The translations under genes and the position numbers were made by a program. A stretch of 38,414 nucleotides of DNA. Origin: Endomicrobiales bacterium. Its GTDB lineage: Bacteria; Elusimicrobiota; Endomicrobiia; Endomicrobiales; JAFGIL01. Where the stretch lies: contig JAFGIL010000004.1 of NCBI GenBank assembly GCA_016929635.1, positions 1 to 38,414 on the forward strand, given 5' to 3'. Of the stretch, positions 26,038 to 33,900 are shown piece after piece. The notes under the pieces were generated by a model. The model was not told the DNA's origin and searched no databases. It saw nothing but the letters and a program-made list of their open reading frames with translations. Each line of letters starts with the position of its first letter. Position 1 is the first letter of the stretch.

Positions 26038-27879
26038 TTAACCCACCACTCCTTTTTGTTCTGCAAGCCAATTTTTTAGTTCCTGATTATCCGGATTTAT
26101 TTTTAAAGCTTCCTCAAAAGCTGCAATAGCTTCGGCATTTTTGCCTAATGAGAAATATGAGTTCCCAAGATACTGATAAACCGCAAATTGATTGGGATCC
26201 AGTTGTGCGCAATATTCAAAATAGCTTATAGCCTGTTCGTACTGCCCTGCCTCATAAAACTCCACTCCAGCATTAAAATATTCATCAAATGAAGCCTCTG
26301 ACTGGGATGCTTCTTCACTGCCAGAAACAATGTCCTGGGCACCCTCAAGTATAATGCTCTTTGGTTTCTCCCGAATAAATATTTTTCCTTCTTTCTCCAG
26401 TTGTTTAATAACATCAAGTATTTTCTTTCTTTCCTCTTCAATTTCCTCTTGAGTCAAGGGCCTGCCGTACTCCATTTCTTCTTTTAGAACCGCTGCAGCG
26501 TTTGCGGACATGTTTGCAAAGAACTTGTTTAATATATCGGGCGATGCATCCCTTAAAGCCCTTGCCAGACTTTCTGACTTCAGTTCTCTTATTACAGACT
26601 GCATTGCCTGATCAGGAAAACTGGGTATATCCTCAAAGGTGATTATAAATTTTTTAACCTTCTCGAAAAGTTCAGGTTTATCATCCCTTAAATAATCCAA
26701 AATATTGTCTCTTGTTGTTTTATCAACTTCCTCCAGTACATTCAGCAAATGATCCAGCCCTCCAATGAGAAAATCGATTTTTTCCTTGAGGTCCGAATCT
26801 ATGTTTAACACCTGTTCATGTGTCATCTGCCGGATAGTTGCCATCTCAACCGCAACCTGAGCCTGCTGGTCCGGGGTCAAAGCACTTAAAACCTCTTTAA
26901 CATGCTCGGGTTTGAGATAACTGACGACAAGAGCAATTATCTGCGGCTCTTCCTTTCTGATTAGATAAATAAGCCTTTTTAAATTGTCGTCATCCACATA
27001 ATGAAAAGGTTTATACTTTTTCTTTTCTTCTTCAAGTGCTTCGAGATCGGCCAAGGTTCCAGGGCCACCCTTACCTCCTTTTCCCTCTCCGCCTTCTTCC
27101 TCGCCGGGCCCGCCTTCAAATTTTGAATCAACCGTTACCTCTGTACCGCCCCTGTCTCTTAAAGTTCTCACATAAGACCTGAAAAAGCTCGACAGCGGGC
27201 CAAAAAGGAAGAAAAGCAGCAGTAACGCAATGATTACCGGTATTAAAACATAAGGATCCATGAGTTTTTCCCAGAAGCCTCGTGTAAATTTAGTCTTTCT
27301 AAACTCGATTTTATCCCCGCGTTTCTCGTTGATTTTTAATGAAGCAATTATTGCATCTCTGACCATATCAAGTTTCTCTTTGCTTACTTTCTCATCATGC
27401 AATATTGTAACTACCTGCTTTTTTAAGACTGTACGCACTTCCACTTTTGTCCTTCTTGCTTCACCTGTCTCCTGTTTAGATTCTCCGGGTGCAGACTCCT
27501 GAGTTACTGATTTAGGATTTGGCACCCCGGGTAAAAGATATTCCATTTCGCCAAGCCTTTTTTTTCTGTCTGTCTTCTTTTCCTGGGCTTCCTGTTTTGT
27601 AACCTTTGTCTCAACGCCTAACTCTATATCAACTATAACAACTGCTTTTTCAGGGCCAAGGATTTTATCAAGTACAAACTGCTGCAGATACTCGGCTTTA
27701 TCTTTCTCATACTTTATTTCCTGCTCCATTAATGACATCTGGCTTGTATCTGTAACAGCTGTCTGAGAATAGCAGATCCCGATGAGCAGTATGCTGCAAA
27801 ATAGAAATAAAATTATAAAAGCATAGCGCTTAAATAATGTAAAAATTAAATTATTAGCCGTGGGCATTATCCTTTTCAC
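26038..27879 (-). CDS. FliF C-terminal domain fused to FliG (M and C domains) with TPR tail
   Basis: This is a 613-residue inner-membrane protein. Residues 19-38 form a signal anchor. Residues 55-198 match the C-terminal periplasmic part of FliF (LDKILGPEKAVV, then IASLKINEKRGDKIEF). A second transmembrane helix is at 210-227, and a Gly/Glu-rich linker at 252-275. Residues 292-418 match the FliG middle domain: EEPQIIALVVSYL, then IGGLDHLLNVL and the FITFEDI block. Residues 420-503 match the FliG torque domain: IRELKSESLARALR, FFANMS, and ILDVIKQLEKEGKIFI. TPRs occupy 530-605. FliF's N-terminal ring-building motifs and the FliG N domain (its FliF-binding part) are missing, as expected for a covalent fusion. 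The GTG at 27879 is nine bases after AGGAGG; an ATG at 27867 is possible. No other flagellar gene is nearby. Confidence 0.85.
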   Translation of the reverse strand: MKRIMPTANNLIFTLFKRYAFIILFLFCSILLIGICYSQTAVTDTSQMSLMEQEIKYEKDKAEYLQQFVLDKILGPEKAVVIVDIELGVETKVTKQEAQEKKTDRKKRLGEMEYLLPGVPNPKSVTQESAPGESKQETGEARRTKVEVRTVLKKQVVTILHDEKVSKEKLDMVRDAIIASLKINEKRGDKIEFRKTKFTRGFWEKLMDPYVLIPVIIALLLLFFLFGPLSSFFRSYVRTLRDRGGTEVTVDSKFEGGPGEEEGGEGKGGKGGPGTLADLEALEEEKKKYKPFHYVDDDNLKRLIYLIRKEEPQIIALVVSYLKPEHVKEVLSALTPDQQAQVAVEMATIRQMTHEQVLNIDSDLKEKIDFLIGGLDHLLNVLEEVDKTTRDNILDYLRDDKPELFEKVKKFIITFEDIPSFPDQAMQSVIRELKSESLARALRDASPDILNKFFANMSANAAAVLKEEMEYGRPLTQEEIEEERKKILDVIKQLEKEGKIFIREKPKSIILEGAQDIVSGSEEASQSEASFDEYFNAGVEFYEAGQYEQAISYFEYCAQLDPNQFAVYQYLGNSYFSLGKNAEAIAAFEEALKINPDNQELKNWLAEQKGVVG

Positions 27880-27975
27880 TCTGTTAAACCTCCTATAACT
27901 TTATCTTTAAATTTAAAACAGTTATATTAATCTTTAAATCGTTTTACATATTCAAAAAACCACTGGAAAAGCAAG

Positions 27976-27996
27976 AAAAAACTCTATTTATAGAGT
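27976..27996 (-). terminator. Weak intrinsic terminator
   Basis: On the minus strand ACTCTA-TAAA-TAGAGT forms a 6-bp, AT-rich stem followed by six T residues. It could partly separate the PorV-TPR gene from the FliF-FliG gene, but the stem is weak. Confidence 0.4.
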
Positions 27997-28047
27997 AATA
28001 TTCCTTATCCTTAACCTTTCCACTGGTCATAAACTATTCCTTCTCGT

Positions 28048-28152
28048 CCCGTTAGGGTGCCCCTCGTTACCGTCGTTAAGTATGAATTTAGCCCTTATAA
28101 CTAATATTCACTGTAACAAGGGGCAGAATGCCTGGGGAACATTTCTAACGGG
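28048..28152. repeat. Nested inverted repeat, possible MITE-like element
   Basis: The outer arms CCCGTTAG (28048-28055) and CTAACGGG (28145-28152) are perfect. Inner arms 28057-28070 and 28113-28126 match at 12 of 14 positions (GTGCCCCTCGTTAC against GTAACAAGGGGCAG). The segment is GC-rich compared with its flanks. It may be a miniature inserted element or a structured RNA in the operon leader. Confidence 0.5.
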
Positions 28153-28232
28153 CCATACCTGGCACACTCCGAGTACCAGATGATTTTGATGAACCTATAT
28201 ATTTATATATAGAATTAAATATATTCATTTTA

Positions 28233-29855
28233 TTACTGCATCTGATTTAAAAATTCCGGAACCACCTTATTGGTCGGATCAAGCTCTATGACTTTCATCC
28301 AGATTTCTTTTGCTCTCTCAGCCTGATCCATCATAAAGAACGCTGAACCCATAATTTCAAGAGCTATGATGTTTTCGGGTTCCAGATTCAATATTTCCTG
28401 GCATTTTATTAATGCCTGGTCATACTTACCTTCAATAATTGCCTGTCTTGCATCATATACCTTCTGATCTATTATGGTAAACCCTACCACGTCTTCCTTG
28501 TGCGATTCTGTAAGTTTTATGCCTAAATCTCTTTCAATTCTGTTCAATAAACCAAGCAGTTTCATGTTGCCCGGATTTTTGTAATATGCATAACGGAAAG
28601 CATTAATGGCTGTCTTTTCATCGCCCTCTACATATCCTCCTACACCTTTACGAATAGAAACTGCCTCTTCGCTTTCTCCCGTAGCGCTCTGGACAAATCC
28701 AACAACTACATGCATTTTGTTATACATCTTCTTTACTTCTTTGCTGGTTGGGTCAACATCTAGAGCTGCCTCGATTCTTTCTATAGCTAATAAGAAATTA
28801 CCCTGCCTGTAAGCTTCTATGCCTTCCTGAACAAAACGGCGCACCAAAGCATCGCGGTCATGTATGATTGAAGGCCCAAATCTCCAGGAACCGGATATTC
28901 TGTGTGAAAGCCCTAAATCATGCAATGCAAATGAATAATCAATCCCGTAGTCTTTATATTTCACACCAAAGCCTGCCGTGGTTTCACGAATCCCTTTTTC
29001 ACCTTCAAAACCCAAACGAAGTGACGCAAAATTTATTAACCAATACTCTGCGCCTAAATGCCAACCCATGTTAGCTCTTATATTTTTATCTATATCAAAA
29101 GCAATAAGAAGCTTATCTCTTAAGAATTTATGACTCGCGCCTGTCCTGAAAATCAACGGAAGCTTGTCATCTGTATCCCCGAATTTAGTACTTAAAAGAT
29201 TCTGTATTCCAAATCCGAGTTTTAAATTCGCAAATTTATGATTTATTCCGTCAATTAAAACCGTAGTATCAAAAGTAATAAAACCGTTTGTAGATGTATC
29301 AAGTGTATGAGTAATATACTTGCCTGCCAATCCGACTGAAAGGTTTTCTCTTATCTTTTTTCCATATGCTGTGGTAAATGCCATCCTTGAATCGTCAAAA
29401 GTTCCCAAAGTCTGTATATCTATAATATCTTCTTTGTTTGAATCAAAAGTAATTGCTATTTTTTCGAACCCCCCGGAAAAAAGGCGCGTCAAGTTTACTC
29501 CGAAAACACCAAGCTTCGGGGTGGGATGTACATAGCTCAAGAAATCGTAACTTGTATCAGCAAAAAGGTTTACGTGTAAAGCCATTATCTCTTTTCTATC
29601 CAGCTGTGTCAGTCCTGCAGGATTCCAGTACGTTGCTGAAGCATCATCACAAACTGCAAAGAACGCTTTTCCCATTCCAAGAGATCTTGCACCGGCTCCC
29701 CAAGAAAGGAATTGTCCCGGCTGGCCTCCGGTAGCAGCCGCATACAACAGGGTACATGGCTCAGGGAACAGCGCATAGCTTATAACAAAGACAAAAAGCA
29801 TTGCCTTTGTTATTCTCTGCGCTATTAAAATGGTCGTTTTAAGAATTCCCTTCAT
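28233..29855 (-). CDS. PorV/UPF0164-like outer-membrane beta-barrel with C-terminal TPRs
   Basis: The 540-residue protein has a long N-terminal signal region (about 1-40), then the family signature GARSLGMG-x-AF-x-AVCDDASATYWNPAGL at 55-81. A beta-barrel runs to about 345, and two groups of tetratricopeptide repeats occupy about 350-540. The barrel is paralogous to the one at 9941-11569, which has a LysM instead of TPRs. The TPRs would lie in the periplasm, where they could dock partner proteins. In type IX secretion PorV delivers CTD proteins to the surface, and the gene just upstream (25 bases) encodes such a CTD. The ATG has AGGG a few bases before it. Length exceeds ordinary PorV because of the TPRs. 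Function in secretion is inferred from homology only. Confidence 0.8.
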   Translation of the reverse strand: MKGILKTTILIAQRITKAMLFVFVISYALFPEPCTLLYAAATGGQPGQFLSWGAGARSLGMGKAFFAVCDDASATYWNPAGLTQLDRKEIMALHVNLFADTSYDFLSYVHPTPKLGVFGVNLTRLFSGGFEKIAITFDSNKEDIIDIQTLGTFDDSRMAFTTAYGKKIRENLSVGLAGKYITHTLDTSTNGFITFDTTVLIDGINHKFANLKLGFGIQNLLSTKFGDTDDKLPLIFRTGASHKFLRDKLLIAFDIDKNIRANMGWHLGAEYWLINFASLRLGFEGEKGIRETTAGFGVKYKDYGIDYSFALHDLGLSHRISGSWRFGPSIIHDRDALVRRFVQEGIEAYRQGNFLLAIERIEAALDVDPTSKEVKKMYNKMHVVVGFVQSATGESEEAVSIRKGVGGYVEGDEKTAINAFRYAYYKNPGNMKLLGLLNRIERDLGIKLTESHKEDVVGFTIIDQKVYDARQAIIEGKYDQALIKCQEILNLEPENIIALEIMGSAFFMMDQAERAKEIWMKVIELDPTNKVVPEFLNQMQ

Positions 29856-29880
29856 TTTACCCTGACCTCTATGTTCTTAA

Positions 29881-30276
29881 TCAGTGTATCACACCAATTT
29901 TTCTTGTTGCCAAAATTCGGTTAGAATCATTTGTGATTTCAACAACACAAATGTAACCTCCTTTTGCAACTTTCTGACCGCTTTCGTTTGTTCCATCCCA
30001 TCGAATCCTCTTAATACCGGACATCATTCTTTCAGAAGGATACTCACGAACCAAATTACCGAAAAGGTCATAAATCATCATTTTTGTGTTTGCTTCATAC
30101 GAAACTTTACAAATAATCTGCGTTGATTCATGCCGACTATCAAAAGGATTTGGATAGTTTGTAACCAGGTTTTTGTGCAAATCATAGACGTTTGCCGGTG
30201 AAATCGCATCCACGCATACCAAACCTAAAATTACAACCTTTAACAAAATCAGTTTGATAAATCTTTTTGCTTCCAT
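29881..30276 (-). CDS. Mini-protein: signal peptide plus FlgD-like C-terminal sorting domain
   Basis: The 131-residue protein consists of a signal peptide (about 1-26) and one FlgD-like Ig domain. That domain has N-x-PNPFDSR, IYDLFGNLVREY, IRWDG-x-NESGQKVAKGGYI and the ending RKIGVIH. The domain is closely related to the C-terminus of the giant protein that ends at 30982, whose last residues are RKIGIIH. Such domains close many secreted proteins and can act as sorting signals. An ATG at 30285 directly abuts AGGAG (30286-30290), so the start must be the ATG at 30276, nine bases downstream. An intrinsic terminator and two c-di-GMP riboswitches precede it. It may be a decoy, a stub left by gene truncation, or a real small surface protein. 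Confidence 0.8.
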   Translation of the reverse strand: MEAKRFIKLILLKVVILGLVCVDAISPANVYDLHKNLVTNYPNPFDSRHESTQIICKVSYEANTKMMIYDLFGNLVREYPSERMMSGIKRIRWDGTNESGQKVAKGGYICVVEITNDSNRILATRKIGVIH

Positions 30277-30304
30277 TTTACTCATCTCCTGTATCTTTCT
30301 AAAA

Positions 30305-30340
30305 TAAAAAAAACCGAATTGTCGCCACGGACAATCCGGT
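30305..30340 (-). terminator. Intrinsic terminator of proximal riboswitch
   Basis: ACCGGATTGTC and GACAATTCGGT form an 11-bp stem (one G-U) around a short loop, followed on the minus strand by eight T residues. It sits between the proximal c-di-GMP aptamer and the ribosome site of the mini-protein gene, so it can gate the operon. Confidence 0.88.
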
Positions 30341-30425
30341 TACCGTTTTTATATTATTATTTTTATAATAATATTTATATGATTACTGAGGGCTGTGACT
30401 CCTGTCAGAGGAGTACAGTAATCTT

Positions 30426-30552
30426 TACTTCGGTAACCCAGCCACCTTGCTTCAATTTTAATTGAAGGTTAGGTCCGTGTTTCAGCGTTCTGCTAAAACT
30501 CGCTATACAGCGAGGCTTTGCGTCCCCCGGTTTCCCGGGGTTTGCCATCCCG
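30426..30552 (-). promoter_or_regulatory. c-di-GMP-I (GEMM) riboswitch aptamer, proximal
   Basis: On the minus strand the conserved blocks occur in order: GGCAAACC (30539-30546), a GGGAAACC tetraloop stem, GACGCAAAGCC (30514-30524), then GGTGGCTGGGTTACCG (30431-30446). Together these match the GEMM-I consensus, including the GNRA tetraloop and receptor-type 3' block. The P3 arm is longer than usual. A perfect hairpin ATCCCGCC/GGCGGGAT (30547-30564) abuts its 5' side. A terminator follows at 30305-30340. Confidence 0.88.
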
Positions 30553-30680
30553 CCTGGGCGGGATAATCATCCCAACATACATTGAGATGACTTTTATCGG
30601 CTTCTACCCAATAATGGGTAGCTTTTATTTTGAAAGAGCATACCTGCTTTTCCTTTGGTAGTTTGAGGGCTAATTCTTAT

Positions 30681-30719
30681 AAAAGAAAAACTACCGCCCC
30701 GTTAATCGGGACTCGGTAG
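30681..30719 (-). terminator. Intrinsic terminator of distal riboswitch
   Basis: CTACCG...CGGTAG with an inner CCCG/CGGG forms a strong stem, followed on the minus strand by TTTTTCTTTT. It lies downstream of the distal c-di-GMP aptamer and would be its expression platform. Confidence 0.85.
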
Positions 30720-30754
30720 CTAAAGATAGGGAGTTATAATTCTCTATTCTCGAA

Positions 30755-30845
30755 TTTTTCGGCAACCCGGCTAGCTTGGATAGCCCCCTACCTTTAGCTC
30801 CGTGGCTTTGCGTCCTCCGGTTTCCCAGAGTTTGCCATTTATCGT
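30755..30845 (-). promoter_or_regulatory. c-di-GMP-I (GEMM) riboswitch aptamer, distal
   Basis: On the minus strand GGCAAAC (30830-30836), a GGGAAACC tetraloop stem, GACGCAAAGCC (30804-30814) and GCTAGCCGGGTTGCCG (30760-30775) match the GEMM-I consensus. It starts about 25 bases after the predicted transcription start. A 15-base segment inside it (30784-30798) is complementary to 30719-30733, just in front of the terminator. Confidence 0.88.
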
Positions 30846-30876
30846 CGATAAAACACTATATTTTTCCTTCTAGTTA

Positions 30877-30905
30877 AGTATAACAGATACACCTTGATTT
30901 GTCAA
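30877..30905 (-). promoter_or_regulatory. Sigma70-type promoter of riboswitch-controlled operon
   Basis: On the minus strand TTGACA (30900-30905) and TATACT (30877-30882) are separated by 17 bases, a consensus-quality promoter. Transcription would begin near 30870, immediately upstream of the distal riboswitch. Confidence 0.88.
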
Positions 30906-30970
30906 GGGTTTTTTATTATCTTATGTCTCCTATGCGGTTAATATCATATTTTAGCAGCAAAATAAGCAAA

Positions 30971-30984
30971 TAAAACCGGTTTTA
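30971..30984. other. 14-bp perfect palindrome at the giant gene's stop
   Basis: TAAAACCGGTTTTA is a perfect palindrome without a loop that overlaps the TAA stop of the giant gene. It does not resemble an efficient terminator. It may be a weak terminator or a chance occurrence. Confidence 0.35.
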
Positions 30985-33900
30985 ATGGATTATTCCTATC
31001 TTACGTATTGCAGTAATTACACCCCTGTCTGATTTAACCTTAATATGGGCTATATATCCGCCTTTTGACACTTTCTGGCCAGCTTCATTGCTACCATCCC
31101 ATGGTATCCTATTGGCACCTTTCTTACCACCCATCTCACCCGGATTGAACTTCCATTCATAAACCATATAACCCAGCAAATCATACAAAGTTATGGTTAC
31201 TTCAGCATCCTGATTAAGAATATAGACTATATTTGTCTTACCTTCTTCCCCGCCTTTACGGGTATCGACTGGGTTCGGGAAATTGGATACTGATGATATA
31301 ACCTTATCCGGCATTCCCGTAGGTGCAGCAGGTGAAGCCTCTGACCATGCCCCCCAGCTGCCTGCTGCGTTCTTTGCACGTATCCTGTAATAATAGAAGT
31401 GTCCCTGAGCTCTTGATTCATCTTCTATAGGTTCACCTTCCTCGTCAGCTGCTGCTCCATCGCCTACATTAATACTGAACTGGCCTCCGCTGACTACATC
31501 TATGGTCTTCCATACAGGATTTGTATCCACTCTTTCCTGTATTTCATAGAGTTCAACGCCAGACTCAAAGTCTTTTGCATGTACCCATGTAATCTCATAC
31601 TTTCCTTCTGTAGCAGGTTCAGCTCCGGCTTTTGCAGGTGCGGGAAGCACGTCTTTCGGTTCAGATGGTGCTGATAAGTCAATCTTTAAAACACCCCATC
31701 TGGGAGGCGTTTCACCGGCAAGGCTGGAAACTGCTTTAATTTTGAAGAAATATGCTTTATTAGTTACCTGGTCACCTTTATAATGGTCTTCTATTTCGGT
31801 ACCTAAAGCACCTCTAGTGATTCCAGTAAATGCGTCTCCGTTAGCACTCAAATCTGAATATTGTATTATTTCCTTTCCTACTATGATATAACCTGAACGA
31901 TCAAATCCAGATGTAGGTATATAATCCTCCCCTCTCTTAGGATGGCCTTCAGGGAACTCTACTGTTATGCTTCCTTCCTGTTTTGATGTTAATAAATCAT
32001 CCGCAAGGAATACAACCAAAGGCTCAGACAATGCAAGCCCTCGTATTTCGATGCTGTCTTCTGTAGTTGTTGTCCAGCCTTTTTCTCCCATGCCTATGGT
32101 AGCATCTTCATTGTTAGGATTGCTTCCAATAGCAGCTTTATACGCCTGCACGTCAGCTGCCTCCACTTTTATAATTTCCCATTGTGCGCTTGCTTTTGTA
32201 TTAGAGTTATGCCAGGCCACTTCCTGGACACCTGTCTTATCAGGCCTTACATCTACCATCATTATTGCCACGTCAGCGATGCTGAAATTGACGGATTTAT
32301 ACGGGAAAGTATTATCACTGTCTGATATTGACGTTGCCGGTACTATCCATAAATCATCAAAATCGACCAATTGAACACCAGCTGTATGCTGATAAATATT
32401 ATGATCTCCGAAATCAGTGGAACCTATATCAGCAGTTATGAAGAACGATTTACCGCTATTCGATACATTAATTCCGCAACTGAGAATTGCCATACCTCCC
32501 GAGAAATTGCGTATGCTTTCCGGATCAAGACCATGATCCATCAACCACTTCTTATGAGGAATGCTATCTAGTTCCGTGTCAACTTTTGCATTAAAGAACC
32601 CGTCACCGTCATCCATCCACAGTTTAATCTTTGACAAATCTCCGTCACCGATACCGAGATAATAGTTATTGTTCGTAGGAGGCGTCTCAATGGTTCCTGT
32701 CTGCTGTATGGTTATGGAAGATATTTTTACAGTATTTGAATTAGATACAAATTTCAACCTAAGTATCGGCACATCCTGGTCACCCGGAAGCTTAACAAGA
32801 GGGGCAACACTTTCACTCTGTACAATAATTTTAATCGGTTTTATTTCAACCCTGGAACTATTGAAATATCCTTGTTCACTGAACGGCAGTGTTGTCGGGA
32901 AAACCTCAACGCTGTTTGGATTATTTACAGTTATCCACGATCTGTCTTTAACACGTACTCCTATGCTGTTTCCTGCATGTGCTGACAAAGCAATGTCGTA
33001 CAGCACAAAGTATACCTGAGGCACAGGGCGTAAAGTCTGAGGCAGAGTTAAATCAATGTCGACTGTCGGCCCGATAGTATCGCTCGGGAAAGCATCGCTG
33101 CCGCTGGATATCAGGGTATCACCTGCATCAAACTTTTCGTTTCCATTTGAATCCGCATATATCTTTACATATTCAACATCATTATTAGAAGCATTTGTAG
33201 GTTGCCCGGGCGCACCTACTCCGATTCTTTCCACCCTTAATTTACTCCAGACAGCTTCTGAGACATCCGTTTTAAGACGGAACATTAAAGCCGGCACGTT
33301 TCTATCTCCCTGAGTCACTTCTTTTCCATAAAGAATATCCCTGTTGTTTTCCGGGTCATGCCATGGATAAGGCTCAAAAGTAACAGTATCCGGATATTCG
33401 ACTATTTTTACTAACTCCGTTTCATATGGAGGAGGCAATATAAATTCAACCTGGTCAGGGGTATCAACCAGAATATAATCTGTTGAAGCAAGTGAAACGC
33501 CTACAGTATGACCAACCTCCGCGAGTGAATCAATTGTATATGTAATAAAGTATTTTGAAGTTTCAGTGGAGGAGATAACCTGCGGGGTTTTAAGTGTTAT
33601 TGTTACGGTTTTATCTGCGAAATGCTCCGTACCATAAGAAATCATTCCTATATAGTTACCTTCGCTTTCAGCTTTGTCTCCAGCGTCAAAATAATCGTTA
33701 TCATTCAAATCCTTCCATATATTTACAAGTGCTACGTCTTTATCAACACAATCTCCTATTAAATCCACTTTAATGCCTTCCCATATTACTGTATTCTGAT
33801 TTGCCTTAAGCTCCAGCCTCATCATGCCTACATCCATATCATTCTGATTAACAGTACCTGCTTTTATTGCTTCATATCTTGTTTCTAAAGTATCCTCGGT

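Larger units (their letters stand above)
27880..28232 (-). other. 353-base intergenic region with hairpins
   Basis: Apart from the start region of the FliF-FliG gene, this gap holds a weak terminator-like hairpin (27976-27996) and a nested inverted repeat (28048-28152). No open reading frame here has a ribosome site. A separate promoter for the FliF-FliG gene may lie in the AT-rich stretch 27900-27970, but no clear -35/-10 pair was found. Confidence 0.5.

Noticed and set aside
26038-27879. Part of an ordinary flagellar operon
   Set aside because: No other flagellar gene occurs in the window; FliF N-terminal domains and FliG N domain are missing and neighbours are coiled coils and PorV-like barrels.
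9941-30276. A complete type IX secretion system
   Set aside because: Only PorV-like barrels and CTD-like domains are present; porK, porL, porM, porN, sprA and porU are not in this window.
30300-30900. tRNA or other structured RNA gene
   Set aside because: No cloverleaf or acceptor CCA is seen; the structure is fully explained by two GEMM aptamers and their terminators.
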